Positions 11,301-22,736 of a stretch of DNA of 64,000 bases are shown one piece after another. The position numbers were made by a program, and so were the translations under genes. The DNA is taken from assembly GCA_943735955.1 (NCBI GenBank), contig OX030963.1:8382179-8446178 (forward strand), read 5' to 3'. Below the pieces are notes generated by a model. The model was given only the letters and a program-made list of their open reading frames with translations. It was not told where the DNA came from and made no database searches. The stretch comes from Piscicola geometra. Its lineage: Eukaryota > Annelida > Clitellata > Hirudinida > Piscicolidae. Position 1 is the stretch's first letter, and each line of letters begins with the position of its first letter.

Positions 11301-14300
11301 AATTTATAACTGTAATGCTCCAATTTATCTTAAAAATCTAATTAAACAACCCCCTAAATCTGGTCTAAGATCATCTACCTTTAAACGTTCTTTTCGTTTT
11401 CCAGTTAAACACTCTTTTGCTAAACGTTCTTTTTCTTACTGCGGTCCTCTTTTATGGAATTCTTTACTCTCTTCTCTAACTTCAACTAAGTTACTCATAG
11501 CTTTCCTTCGTCGCCTGAAGACGTACTTGTTCGGAACGTGATGGCTGAGCGCTTTTGTTCGCTTCGTAAAGGGCGCTATACGAATCATTAGTGATTGATT
11601 GACTGATTGAATAGAAATATTAATTTAATATTAATTTTTGCACAAACAGGTCTTATTACAAGAAAGTGCAAACTATCGGGACTTCTGCTACAACATAGCC
11701 TACAGAGAGAGGGGGGTTGGTGCCTTGGTGGGCTGGAACTCCTGGCAGCAGAGCGTCTGTTGTGGTTCCCACACCAATGCAAGCGTTGTCGGCATGTTCG
11801 CTCCGATGATGAGAAATGCTGGTACTGCTGCAGCTGCTGGTAAAGGTGGTGCAGATGGAGATGGTGCAGATGCTTATGGTGGTGGTCATGTGATGAAGAT
11901 GAAAAATCAAATCGACCACAAGGTGTCGATGATTTGCTCCACGAGTGAGTTGCTTAGTTTGTCGCTTGCTTGACTTGTACTCCAAATCATCTTTAAGCTC
12001 AAAAGAATCTCTTCTCAATATTCCGCCTATTCATGGGCGGCGATCCTGGAGGGGTCCTGGAAACCGGACTCTCTGACTTTTTGAACTTCTTCAAAAAATA
12101 CATTTTAAAACTATTGTCTTGATGAAGCAAGATCGTCAACCTTAGCATGAAACAGAATTTTTATATAATAAGTATTATGAGTATGGGGAGCGGGAATGGC
12201 TTAGATAGTAGACGTCGGACTTGCAAGTAAAAGGTTGCCTGTTCTAATCCCTGACGAGCAAGCGTGAACCATCATATACCTGGTGTATATGATGCGGTTT
12301 GCCTTGAGAGATGTGTACGTCGTGTGGAATGGCGTCTCTGGGACATAAGAACCATGGTTCTTAGAACCATTGTAACATGACATGCGTCTTTCAGACTGTG
12401 AGAAATAAGGACCCAAAAAAAGTATTTATAGTGATAGCTGTCTAAAACACAACTATTCTTTGTCTATTGAATACTCGTATCAAAATAGAATTTTATTTTT
12501 ACTCCAGGAGCCCTCCCCCCCCCATGATCCCCACTTATGCTGAGTAGGACCCCTCCCTCCAAGTTTGCAGCAGATTGCCACACCAGCCTCTATTTTTAAC
12601 CACAACTAATGACAAGTGATGGAAAAATCGCGATTGGAATTTGACTTGCGATTATAGCATGTTTTGGATGCAATTTGACCTGAGCCGGATTCGATTTAAT
12701 TCATAGCAATTTGATTCTATTTTAATTTTCTGAGATTCGATTTGAAAAGCAAATCTCATAGTCAAAATTTAAGTAATACAATTAAAAAAGAACATGTCCA
12801 GCATTTATTTATCTTTATATTCTTCACGATTATTAGTTCTTTGTCTCTAGAATCCATTTATTATCAAAAAATTTGAAAGAAAATTAATGTGATATAAAGG
12901 GCGGAGGGTAGATCTAACTTTTTTTATTCAACGTATTTTAGATTTTTTAAATTTATTTATTGAGCGTATTAAAATATATACATAAAAAATATACAGAATA
13001 AAAAACGTAACATTTATTTATAATCTTCTTTTTTTTAATCTTGGAAATATTGAAAACCTATTTACTATTTTTGAAAAAAATTTACATTATAATTATAAAT
13101 TGTACATTTTAAAAATGGATTTGAATAATTTGGACAAATTTGTATAAAAAATAATTTTAAATAATCTTTTTAATTTTTTATAACAAGTGTTCTTCTTTCC
13201 ATATAGTGCAGGGCTTCTTTGGAGCATAGACGCACTTATGCGACGGTAGGAATCGAACCCATGCTAGTGAGTCGAATGCCAAGCGTTTTACTGCTAAGCT
13301 AATCCGCCGCCTGGCTGGACAAATTTTATATCTTTTGAGGGGTTTGGTGTGAAGATTTATTATAAAAAGTTTGAAAATGAGAAGATGGGTTAAAATTGAA
13401 CAATTTATTAAGATTATATTATCAAATATGTCCACAACCCCTAATTAAAACCTTATTAATTCCAAATAGTAAAATGTCTATGTTTGTTTCTATTTCAATA
13501 TATATTATTTATTACTTTTTTACATAAATTTTATTGAAAAAGTGTATATTACTAATTTTATCTTGAAAAATAATTTTCTAATTATTATTGAACAATTCGA
13601 TTTAAGAGTTTAACATTTTAAGATTCGATTTGATTTGAAAACATGATATTCGATTTGAGATTTGTATCTCGGTATTAAAATAATTTTAGAGATGATTTGA
13701 GATTTGCCAATCACTACCAATCACGCATCTTTCCTTCCTCCACCACTATTTACCTAACCACCATTGATGTCTCATTCACCCTTGTTTGGCACCCCCTCCA
13801 ATTACCCATCACGTATAATTATCTTCTTCCACCCTTGTAGACAGGCACTCGGCCCTCACCTACCCAGCCTCTCTTCTGCACGGAGACCGTCTCACGTGCA
13901 TGCTGGACCTGCTGACGTGGGACCACCGTCTCCTCCTCACCGTGCCCCAGTGCTACTTCTCCTTCAAACTCCTTCAAGGAAAGGAAAGGAGGATGCGTGC
14001 AATGGAGGAGGATAAAGAAGGAAGAGACCGTGAAGATGATGAAAGAGATGATGGCGAAGAAGGAGATAAGGATGACAGGGACGATGGTGGGGAGTCTAAT
14101 GGAGGCAACATGAGTCATTCTGAGAGGCATGAGAAGAAGAAGAAGATTGTATTCTTGAAAGACAGGTGGGTTGGAGTGGTGTCAGGAAGTTTGGTCGTTT
14201 TCATTTAATTTGTCAATTGGTCATGCTTTACTTTTGGTGGAGAATCATGTACTCTCCATTAATGCTTGTCCTGCTTCAGAAAGATGGCTAATTGATCTGC

Positions 14301-17300
14301 AGGTGCACAGTGGGGGGACTGGCTGGAGCCTTGGGAATGTTCTTCCTCAACTCGAACAGAACGAGATGGGGCATCAGTTTCAAAACGCCTTTTTTCGCGC
14401 AATCCCCTCACTTCTACCTGACCTGCCTCACTCACCTCTGCGATCCCCGAACCGATGAGCTCTGTGACAGGTGAGCTCGTGTTTATCCGAGGTTGTCACG
14501 CAATGATGTGGCAGAATTCAATCAGAGCTGCACTGGATCTCCGCTTCTCATTCGCTTAGGCACCGCACAATAAACTTGCAACTATTTGCAAGAATTTGTC
14601 CGAACACTTTCAGCAAAGATCAGTTCAAATTAGAAGTTGGACCGGGTACCTGCCGTTGAGAAAAAAAACAAATGATGGTTATTTAGACCTAATATGTTTG
14701 TTTTTCTTACTTAAAAATTATAATAAAATTTGTATACTATCAAATTATACAAATGATTTTATTTTTGTAGTTGTGGAGAATAAGAATGTTGTCAAAAAAC
14801 ATATTTCTAACATTATTGAAGAATTAATAATAATGAACGAGGAGGAAAATTCTGAAAAGGATTAATTGTAAAAATATTCATAATTACGTCTTACCAAAAT
14901 TGAAGATTATAAAGATGTTTTATTTTATTAGAGTAAAATAAACAATTTTCCAATACTACAAGAAGAGACAACATTTTGTTTAGTATACCTGCAAGTTATA
15001 TTCCTTGTGAACGTTATTTTTCAACATGTGGTGCTTTAGTTTCAGACCCAAGATCATCTAATTTGAAAGCTAAAACTTTTGACGGTTTAACCCGTGTGAA
15101 AAGCAATAAAGACTTCAAAGAATTACTCAAAAACAATGACTAACTTCAACACTTTCATTTCAATAAATATTTGAAATTTAAACTGTGTTTTTCTTTTTAA
15201 AAAAATATTCTCTGACTTTCAAATATTAAATTTTAAAAATTTCAGAACTAGAAAGTTTGGGATCGGTGAAAACGGCAGCGAAAATTAATGGAAAAACAAA
15301 TTTAAAATTCGGAAATGGGTCGAGACCGGGTCAAAAAGTTTCGAAAATGGGTTGGGACCGGGAATCGAGTTGCGGGAACGAGATTGGACGGGAATCAAAA
15401 TTCTGATGTTCCATCGGAAACGGAACGGGACTGGGAATGAATAATCGTCCATGTTTGACCTCTAGTTTAAATCAAATAATCGAATGCTTTTTTGGTATTT
15501 TCTTAATTTTGGACGAACTTTTTTTAAATTGGAGTTGTGCTTCATTAACTTTTCGATAAAACCATTGAAAATTTCAAGCATTTAAAAATTTTAACGCATT
15601 TAATTAAATTAATTGAATTTACACTCTTTATAATAACATTTTCCGCTCCAGAAACATTTTCATATTATTTAAAAAATTATTTGTTTCAGTCTACTTATTT
15701 ATTTATACTTTTCATTCATTTCTTGTATGCACTCCAAAAGATCATCCAGTATATGTAAATATTTTTAACAAACATTTTTTTATAAATTGGATCTGAATAA
15801 TAATAATAATAATAATGACGAGCATTATTATAGTGGCGTATAACCCGAACGCGCTTCCAGGCCACTTAGGCTGAATATTTTCATTTGCGCCTTTGGGATA
15901 CTAGGGCATTGGTTGCACTTGAACCTAGAACCTTTCAATATTGGTCAAGCCAAGAGTCGTTGCCGACTCAGCTACCCGTTCACTATCCCGTGGTTAAAAA
16001 TGGCCAATTTAAACCCCGATTTAAAAATGTAAATTTTTTAAACATTTCAATGAGTATTGACATAGCAAGAATGGGAGAAACTAGAAGAAGATAAGAAAAT
16101 CTCCAAAACTGTACAGTCTTCAACAAACAAGAGATCTAGCTTTAGATTTGAAGATAAAGATACCTCAATGATTTCTAACGTTATCGAACAGAATCTGAGG
16201 TAGGCTTAGAGAATTTATTCTTGTTTTGCGGCAACAACATGATGAAGCATGACTGGTTCTTGCGAAACTGGAAGAAAGTACTTGCCATCTCTTGCTAGTA
16301 CAGTTTCATGTGAACGTCTATTCGGCTTGTCAAGGCACATAGCAAGAAAAGAGTCTCTTTAGATCCAACCAATGTAAACAAGCTTGTTTTCATTTACATT
16401 TGTGATAAAAAAATGAAAACATTTTTTTTCAATAAAGGAAAATATAGCTTATGCCACGTTGCAATAAAACTTGATAAACTTTATCCTTTTAACAAAAGCG
16501 CTATATAAATTTATCTGATTAATTTATTAAACTTTTGATTAATATTTTTAATCGTAGGATTAACTAAGATTAAATTTTTAATCGTTAAACAGCTGGTTAG
16601 AGCTCTACTCTACATTTTAAAATTTTTTATGGTCTGTATTATTCACAGACTGACAGACGCAGGCCATGTTAAACATCTCTCAATGCATACGTCGCAAACA
16701 CCGCATCATATACACTAGTTATATGATAGTTCACGGTAGCTCGTCAAGGATTCGAACAGACAACCTTTGAGTCGCAAGTCCACGTCTACCATCTAAGCCA
16801 GGGGTGCATAACCTTTTTCAGCCTGAGGGCCAAAATTACTGAGTCCCTGGGCGCCAAGGGCCGCATCAGCGTGCAAATAGATGACACAATAAAACAACTC
16901 AAAGAATGCAAATTTTTAATGAATGTCATAAAAAAATAACGTTATTTAAACATGTATGAATAACTAAATTTTCAAAAACTCAAAGAATGAAAGTTTTTAA
17001 TAAATGTCATAACAAAAATAATAGCGTTATTTAAAAATGTATGAATAACTAAATGTTAGTATTTTAATGAGAAGGTTGAGTCTGAAATAGTTGCAACAAC
17101 ATTGTCAATATTGGCTTCGAATTCTGTTGTGCAAGCCTCAAAATCAAACAAAGATTATCATCAGTCAAAGATGATCTTAGTTTATTTTTATTTGTGTTCA
17201 TGAGTGAAAACGTTTGTTCACACACGTATGTGCTGCCAAATTCAGACAAGATTCGGCAAGCCAAATCTTTGACCGCTCCATATTTAACTGAACTAAGACT

Positions 17301-19846
17301 TCCATAAAAAGTTAAAATGGAGTTATGTTGAAACGCAAACTTTAACTCTGGTGAATATTGAAGATCAATGACTTCTAACTGACATTGCTCAGGTACGGAT
17401 TCTACAGCACAAGAGAAAGGGTCACGGATGAAGTTGAATAAATCCTTATGCTCCCTGAATGCATCAAAACGTTCATTAAATTTCTTTAGTAACGCTTCAC
17501 AACTGTCGTGGTTTTTTTTGAAGTCACAATGGTTTTCCTTAGGAAAGGCTGAGCAAATAGGAAAATGACAGAAATTACCAGATTGCAGATTTGAACAAAA
17601 CAGCCGTAGCTTCAACGTGAATGACAGCAGCTCTTGGTACATATAAAAGATGTAGTGATCTTTGCCTTGAAGACGCAGATTCAATTTATTTAAGTGTTCT
17701 GTTATGTCTGCCAAAAATGCTAAGTCTGCCAACTACTGTTTGTCTGTAAAAACAGCTGTGTCTTTGCCTTTGGTAACAAGGAATTCACAGATTTCCTTTC
17801 GTAACTCAACAACCATAGTTAGAACTTTTCCTCAACTCAACCACCTTACATAAGTGTGATATGGTATGTCACGATATTCTGACTCAATGTTTTCAAGAAA
17901 TTATCTGAATTGTCGATGGTTAAGTCCTTTTGCTCATATGAAGTTCACTGATTTAAAAACAAATTTCATAACATTATCAAAATTAATGACTCGTGTACAC
18001 AGTGACTCTTGATGTATGATGCAGTGGTATGCGTGGATGGTGTCTGTTGGAATTCCTAAGTCTCGCAAATGTGATCGCAGATGAGCAACAAGTCCTAATT
18101 CTTTACCAGTCATGGCGGGTGCACCGTCAGTAGTAACACTACAGAGCTTTGGCCACTGAACGTCAAGAACAGATTTCACTCCTCCAAAATATCTGCACCA
18201 GTCGTACGTCCACGTAGTGAGGCCATTCCTGCTAATTTCTGAGTTAATTTTCATTTTTCATCCACCGCACGAACAAAAACCAAAAGCTGTGCTGTGTCAA
18301 CGTTATCCGTGCTCTCATCTAAGGCAATTGAAAAATACTTGCAAATGGCAAGCTTGTCACGCAACTGTTCACAAACGTCGTTGGATAAATCAACAACCAG
18401 GCGCTGGATTGTCATCCGTGACAATGGCACTTTGTTGAACAGGTCTGTTCTCAGGACAGACTTCTTTGCAAATGGCTTGCATGCAGTTTTTGACGAAATC
18501 ACCATCAGTTAATGGTCGAGACGATCGCGCAATAATTTTCATTAACTTTTTTTGTAAAAATATTTTGCTCAGATGACAATCTTTTTACAAGTTGATCAAT
18601 GATATTTTTTCTAGCTTCGTCTTTCACATCATCAAACGTAGCAGCGTGTTTGGTTTCATAATGTCTTTTGCGATTGTAGTCCTTCATTACAGTTACGGAT
18701 TCGCCAAAAATTAGGCCCAAAGCTGTTCCGTTGAAATGCTGCATTTGTCCATTCTTCATTAAACTGACGATTATTTGCTTCAATTTTACGCTTTGACATT
18801 CTTACTAAATTAAAACAACTCAATTATCGCTCGTTGTTTCAATCGTTTTATATTAAGAAAGTGCAAACAGTACTATTAAAAAAAGATGGGCGGGTGCGTC
18901 GATTTAAAATTCTGTTAGGGCCGCAAATAGCCAAAATGGACTAGTTGTCTGGGGGCCGCATCAAACAGGCCAAAGGACCGCGGGTTGTGCACCTCTGATC
19001 TAAGCCATTCCCGCTCCCCCATGTCTAAATTTTTAATCTTTTGCAAGACATGTTTAAGATTATAGATTAAGCATAAGATCTAGTTAACTCTACAATGTAA
19101 TATTAGAGTCTTTACATCCACTCTTCGGCCTCACAATCAAGTTTGCCCAAAAATTAGAATCGTTTATTCGGTGCAGCTCTAGTGTAATTGTTGCTTCGAT
19201 GTCAAGGTGAGCTGGGAAAAATTAAAGTTTCAAATATTCAAACAACTAATTTACTCTTTTTTTTTTGAGTAACAGATCTTGTAAGGTTGATGATGCTGTT
19301 GATAGTGAGAGATTTGAAGACAATGATGAGGATGTTAAAAGGGTTGTTCGTGAAAAATCTGTTGAATATGATGGAGATGGAGGCAATAGAGATTTTGGTA
19401 TTGTAAATATCTTAGAAACGAAAACAGGCAGGAAAACTGATGATGAAGAGTCGATTGAATTGCAAAAAAGTCCTAAAGGAGCGAGTGAAATTGCGGAAAA
19501 AGAAGTTGGTTTTGATGGGAAAGAGTCTTCTGTGGAAGACTACTACTACTACTACGTAGAACCTCAGAGGAAGCGAAGGAACAAAATAGAGTTTGAAACT
19601 TCAAGAAATGAAAGAGATGTTGGAAGGAAAAAAAAGAAACGACCGAAGGCTGAAAAGAAAGTAGGATGGAAATTGAATGAGAAAATGAAAAAAGTAAATA
19701 AAGTTAGTTTTAAAAATGCACTGAAAGGGAAGGTGAAGGGAGGTGCAAAGGAAAAGGAGCCGGTAGATATGAGAGTGTGGAAAGGTCCATTTGTTGTGAA
19801 GGGGAAAAGAAGCCTTTCTATCAGCAAAACGTCCAATAAAAGTTAG
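8188..19846 (+). CDS. SRCR-SRCR-ZP secreted protein, 5' end missing
   Basis: Eight visible exons: 8188-8344, 8452-8675, 8788-8983, 9174-10308, 11650-11944, 13841-14165, 14303-14470 and 19276-19846. All phases fit and together they give at least 1022 residues to a TAG stop. Exons 1-2 encode a group A scavenger receptor cysteine-rich (SRCR) domain ([23 protein letters not shown]). Exons 3 and 4 encode a second (WAWVCDDNW, ending in ELAVVIC). Exons 4-8 carry a zona pellucida module: INLANCPG then a YNIAYRERG strand (ZP-N end), TVPQCYFSF, and [12 protein letters not shown] ending in CDRSCK (ZP-C). SRCR domains bind extracellular ligands and ZP modules polymerise into matrices, so an extracellular or surface role is inferred. 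The first visible exon has no ATG or signal peptide, so an upstream exon is missing. No transmembrane segment is seen. A furin-like RKRR follows the ZP module. The donor at 8984 (gttggt) is weak. Confidence 0.85.
8452..8675 (+). CDS. SRCR-ZP gene: SRCR domain 1, second half
   Basis: The 107-bp intron before it is short for this window. The exon supplies [20 protein letters not shown] and [11 protein letters not shown], completing the group A pattern, in which the domain is split over two exons. Confidence 0.85.
8788..8983 (+). CDS. SRCR-ZP gene: SRCR domain 2, first half
   Basis: The exon begins after cctcaaacag in phase 1 ([12 protein letters not shown]). It encodes [19 protein letters not shown] and [11 protein letters not shown]. 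The donor GTTGGT is weak, but it is the only nearby one that keeps frame with the next exon. Confidence 0.75.
9174..10308 (+). CDS. SRCR-ZP gene: end of SRCR 2, Ser/Gly-rich region, ZP-N
   Basis: A 1135-nt exon. It first completes SRCR 2 ([20 protein letters not shown], then [12 protein letters not shown]). About 290 residues of Ser, Gly and Arg-rich sequence follow, with a possible ZP-N first strand ([16 protein letters not shown]) ahead of most of it. The exon ends with [15 protein letters not shown], which fits the ZP-N segment before the conserved Cys-Gly. The Ser-rich insert also breaks the second SRCR domain. Donor GTAAGA, phase 0. Confidence 0.8.
10470..11613 (+). mobile_element. LINE copy 1: reverse transcriptase fragment in an SRCR-ZP intron
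   Basis: The frame encodes [15 protein letters not shown] and the catalytic-loop motif YADDSYIY, which identify a reverse transcriptase, followed by a C-terminal region. It is 5' truncated. The 3' end carries a short TGATTGAT-type tail at about 11594-11613. An almost identical copy lies inverted at 20262-21116. It fills most of the intron 10309-11649. Confidence 0.9.
11650..11944 (+). CDS. SRCR-ZP gene: ZP linker and start of ZP-C
   Basis: It follows acceptor caaacag in phase 0 and encodes [17 protein letters not shown], matching the strand after the conserved ZP-N cysteine. An Ala/Gly-rich stretch and KVSMICST follow. The donor is GTGAGT in phase 1. Confidence 0.8.
12184..12412 (+). mobile_element. 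SINE-A, copy 2
   Basis: Same head (gcgggaatggcttagat), body and 3' end as copy 1, in the intron between 11945 and 13840. It carries point differences and a shortened middle. Confidence 0.85.
12420..13190. other. AT-rich intronic DNA, possible eroded transposon
   Basis: Motifs such as gatttgattt and gtgatgg near 12610 partly mirror sequence near 13610-13725, suggesting ends of an old element. No transposase frame or clean target duplication was found. Confidence 0.35.
13197..13318 (-). mobile_element. SINE-C (tRNA-derived), single copy
   Basis: The minus strand reads an A-box-like TTAGCTTAGCAGT and a perfect B box GGTTCGATTCC with tRNA-like spacing. A body follows and runs into AT-rich DNA. 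Extra sequence and the lack of a clean acceptor stem argue against a functional tRNA gene. Confidence 0.6.
13841..14165 (+). CDS. SRCR-ZP gene: ZP-C core with acidic insert
   Basis: It begins after ttgtag and encodes [20 protein letters not shown] and [14 protein letters not shown], the ZP-C strand with its conserved cysteine. About 60 residues follow that are almost all Asp, Glu, Lys, Arg and Gly, interrupting the ZP-C fold. The donor is AG|GTGGGT in phase 2. Confidence 0.85.
14303..14470 (+). CDS. SRCR-ZP gene: end of ZP-C
   Basis: Encodes [27 protein letters not shown] and [20 protein letters not shown]. This is the hallmark ZP-C end (F-x-F, then a cysteine-bearing strand). The donor AG|GTGAGC is strong. 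Confidence 0.9.
14631..15464. mobile_element. hAT element family 1, copy 1 (internally deleted)
   Basis: The ends are TAGAAGTTGGAC and the reverse complement of TAGAGGTCAAAC. They are flanked by 8-bp duplications GTTCAAAT (14623-14630) and GTTTAAAT (15465-15472), differing by one base. An internal frame contains [15 protein letters not shown], the hAT dimerisation motif. It aligns with 53442-55020, but most of the transposase region is missing. Confidence 0.85.
15820..15992 (-). mobile_element. SINE-B, copy 1 (tRNA-derived)
   Basis: The minus strand carries TAGCTGAGTCGG (A box) and GGTTCAAGTGC (B box) followed by a shared body. It is about 90 percent identical by eye to 56180-56340. An (AAT)n run lies beside it at 15797-15820. 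Confidence 0.8.
16200..16610 (+). pseudogene. hAT transposase relic (dimerisation domain)
   Basis: A broken frame near 16280-16345 reads [19 protein letters not shown], typical of the hAT C-terminal dimerisation domain, followed by a stop. An inverted-repeat-like end (aatcgttaaacagctgg) lies near 16590-16605. A similar end motif occurs at 28025. No intact element remains. Confidence 0.6.
16629..16798 (-). mobile_element. SINE-A, copy 3, split by a hAT insertion
   Basis: A reverse-strand copy of SINE-A lacking part of the body. Its tRNA-like head continues at 19006-19021 after the hAT element at 16799-18997, so the SINE was present first. Confidence 0.85.
16799..18997 (-). mobile_element. hAT element family 2 with broken transposase
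   Basis: Perfect 8-bp duplications ATCTAAGC (16791-16798 and 18998-19005) flank terminal inverted repeats CAGGGGTGCATAACC and CAGAGGTGCACAACC. The minus-strand transposase is in at least four pieces (18783-18505, 18505-18251, 18254-17934, 17732-17064). They include a BED-like [11 protein letters not shown], the first catalytic Asp in [13 protein letters not shown], the second in [12 protein letters not shown], and a C-terminal [11 protein letters not shown] motif. This matches the group of hAT transposases related to GTF2IRD2. Frameshifts separate the pieces, so the copy is unlikely to be active. Confidence 0.9.
19276..19846 (+). CDS. SRCR-ZP gene: last exon, furin-like site and basic tail
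   Basis: It starts after gagtaacag and reads [13 protein letters not shown], supplying the last ZP cysteine. A charged tail follows, containing RKRR (possible proprotein cleavage site) and Lys-rich stretches. The stop is at 19844-19846 and an AATAAA overlaps the final codons at 19835. No hydrophobic anchor is visible, so either the protein is secreted or a further alternative exon exists. Confidence 0.8.
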
Positions 19847-20261
19847 CTCTAAAACAGTATTTTAGATTATATTCATATGATTTTTGCTTTCATTATGTGT
19901 TTAAGTTTTAAATATAATAATTTTAAGAGATATTACATTTTAAAATCTTTTCTCAGTTGTAAGCTGCTCAAATCTTGTTTATTCCTATTATTTTTTAACA
20001 TTATTTTTCATCTATATTTTTTAATAAATTATCATGATTTTCAGGCCACGAACCGGTTGCTATGTCGTTCTATTTAGTGCTGCTGTCAATCTTCCTTTTC
20101 ATGAATAGGATTTGATAAAAATTAATATATTCGTACTTTAATATAGGAAAAACAACATTTATTTTCGAAAATGATATTTAAATTCTTCAAATATTATTTT
20201 TATAATATTTTGATAATTTTGATGTTGGTGTTTTAGTTCATAAATGAAGTTATTTTAAATG

Positions 20262-21116
20262 TTTATTCAATCAATCAATCACTAATTATTTGTATAGCGC
20301 CCTTTACTATGTGAACAAAAGCGCTCAGCCATCACGTTCCGAACAAGTACGTCTTCAGGCCTCGACGGAAAGTTATGAGTGACTTAGTTGAAGTAAAAGA
20401 AGAGGGTAAAGAATTCCATAAAAGAGGACCACAGTAAGAAAAAGAACGTTTAGCAAAAGAGTGTTTAACTGGAAAACGAAAAGAACGCTTAAAGTAGATG
20501 ATCTTAGACCAGATTTAGGGGGTTGTTTAATAAGATTTTAAAGATAAATTGGAGCATTACAGTTATGAATTTTAAACATATTTAGGAATATTTTAAAAGT
20601 CACTCTAGATCTCAAAGGTAACCAATGTAACAAACGAAGATAAGGAGAAATGTGAGAAAATTTAAGAGCACGAGCAACAAGACGAACAGCACAATTAAAG
20701 GCTTTATTTAGAAGAGCTAAAGTAGTATCAGGAAGACCATAGTAAAGAGAGTTGCAATAATCAATCCTGGAGAGAACTAGAGAAGATACAAGAAGTTGCA
20801 AAGTAGGATCATCGAGAAAAGGAAGAAGCTGTTTAATACGACGAATGTGGAAGTAACAAGATTTAGTGACAGATAGAATATGAGAAGCTAAAGACAAGTA
20901 AGAATCGAAAATAAAACCAAGGCTACGAATGGAAGATGAAGGGTTTAGAGATAATGAGGAGGGGGGAGGCAAATCTAAAGAAGAAAGAGATAGTAAAGAC
21001 TTTGATTTTTTATTGAAATATATGAGTTCAAATTTGTCCGGATTAAGTTTGAGAAACATAGATGAAGCTCAAGAGATTATAGATTGAAGACAGAGAGTTA
21101 TTTTATTAACAGTAAG
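20262..21116 (-). mobile_element. LINE copy 2: reverse transcriptase C-terminal part
   Basis: The minus strand matches LINE copy 1 through [20 protein letters not shown] and the downstream region, including the TCAATCAATCA-type tail at about 20265-20285. It is interrupted at 21117 by a hAT end. The 5' part (endonuclease) lies at 22737-23230 in the same orientation. Confidence 0.9.
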
Positions 21117-21759
21117 CAGGGCCCGCACTGGGGCAAAATTTTGTGGGGCCAATTTTTTTATAAGTCCCATATATAAGGCGCACCTATTTATTTTCAAGCT
21201 CCTAGTCGGCTGCAAATCAATAAAACCTCCCAAAAACGAGAGTGTCTTCTTCGTTGTATAATTATTATAATTTTTAGTTTTATTTTTATTAAGTGAGCGT
21301 TAAATATTTTTTAAAACAATGAAAAAAACATTAAATTTATTTATCACAAGTTAACACGAATTATAGCTATAATTTTTAGAGAATCTTTCAGACAAATATA
21401 AATTTAATGTTTAAAAAACTTATGCATATCCAAACTGATATAATTGTTCATTTATTATTCTGCGTTGTTTCTTATTCGCCCAGAGTTTGTAATTACATTT
21501 AAAGTCCATTTCTTTAACTTCTTTACCTTCAATAGAAATATTCATTAAATTTTCTAAATTTTTTATATTTATACTATTTCTTAAATCAGATTTTATTAAG
21601 TTTTGTCTAATGAACCCTCTTTCACACTTTACAGTTGATACTGGCGATAGTAACAATCGTTTGGCAGCTTCCGCTGATGCTGGATAAGAATTAGAGTTTT
21701 TAATGGCCAAATTAGTTGTAGATTTTATGTCAGTGACTGACTTATTACCAGAGCTATGG
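21117..21759 (-). mobile_element. hAT element family 3, one end plus C-terminal transposase
   Basis: It begins with CAGGGCCCGCACTGGGGC. A minus-strand frame (21776-21420) contains LLLSPVSTVKCERGFIRQNL, a hAT dimerisation motif. The same end occurs at 58464-58760. The other end was not found because half of a foldback element follows directly. Confidence 0.7.
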
Positions 21760-22000
21760 GGAAGCAGTCGATTCACCCCTTAACCGATTCACCCCATAAC
21801 CGATTCACCCCTCAACCGATTCACCCCTTAACCGATTCACCCCATAACCGATTCACCCCATAACCGATTCACCCCATATCCGATTCACCCCATAACCGAT
21901 TCACCCCATAACCGATTCACCCCATAATCGATTCACCCCATAACCGATTCACCCCTCAACCGATTCACCCCTTAAAATAGTTAAAAACGGACTTTATTTT
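21760..22000. repeat. GATTCACCCC minisatellite (foldback terminal repeat)
   Basis: About 14 copies of a 15-bp unit (cgattcaccccataac), starting GCAGTCGATTCACCCC. The identical motif forms both ends of the foldback element at 56341-58463, so this is one arm of a related element. Confidence 0.9.
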
Positions 22001-22736
22001 TTATAGGTATTTTGCTAAAATAAAATAAATTATTACTTTTTAAATAAAGAAAAATATTAAAAACTATAATTTGTTCAATTAAATAAAAAACTATGAAAAA
22101 ATTATAAAATGAATAAATAAATTTTTTTTGAAAGATAAAATAAATGGCAAATTATTTTTTCAAATAATATAAAATATATCTAAAAAATATATATAAAAAC
22201 TATAACATATTAAAAAAATTATAAAATACTCAAAAAATTATAAAATATTCAAAAAATTATAAAATATAAAAAAAGTATAAAATTTTTAAAAAATTATAAA
22301 ATATTAAAAAAATTATAAAATATTAAAAAAATTATAAAATATTAAAAAATTATAAAAGATTTAAAAAATTATGAAATATAAAAAAAATTATGAAAAATTA
22401 AAATAATTATGAAATATTAAAAAAATTATAAAATATTAAAAAAATTATTAAATATTTAAAAAATTATAAAATATTTAAAAAATTATAAAATAAATAGATA
22501 ATTATAGAATAAATAGATAATTATAAAATAAATAGAAAATTATAAAATAAATAGATAATTATAAAATAAATAGATAATTATAGAATAAATAGAAAATTAT
22601 AAAATAAATAGAAAATTATAAAATAAATAGATAATTATGCAATAAATAGATAATTATAACATAAATAGATAATTATAACATAAATAGATAATTATAAAAT
22701 AAATAGATAATTATAAAATAAATAGATAATTATAAA
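22000..22736. repeat. AT-rich tandem repeats of a foldback arm
   Basis: Two successive arrays: attataaaatattaaaaa-type units (about 22190-22490), then ataaatagataattataaa units of about 20 bp (about 22480-22736). The same order and motifs occur in the arms of the element at 56341-58463. Confidence 0.85.

Noticed and set aside
13197..13318. tRNA gene
   Set aside because: A and B boxes are present, but the cloverleaf lacks a clean acceptor stem and extra body sequence follows; a SINE is more likely. The same applies to 7120-7366 and 15820-15992.
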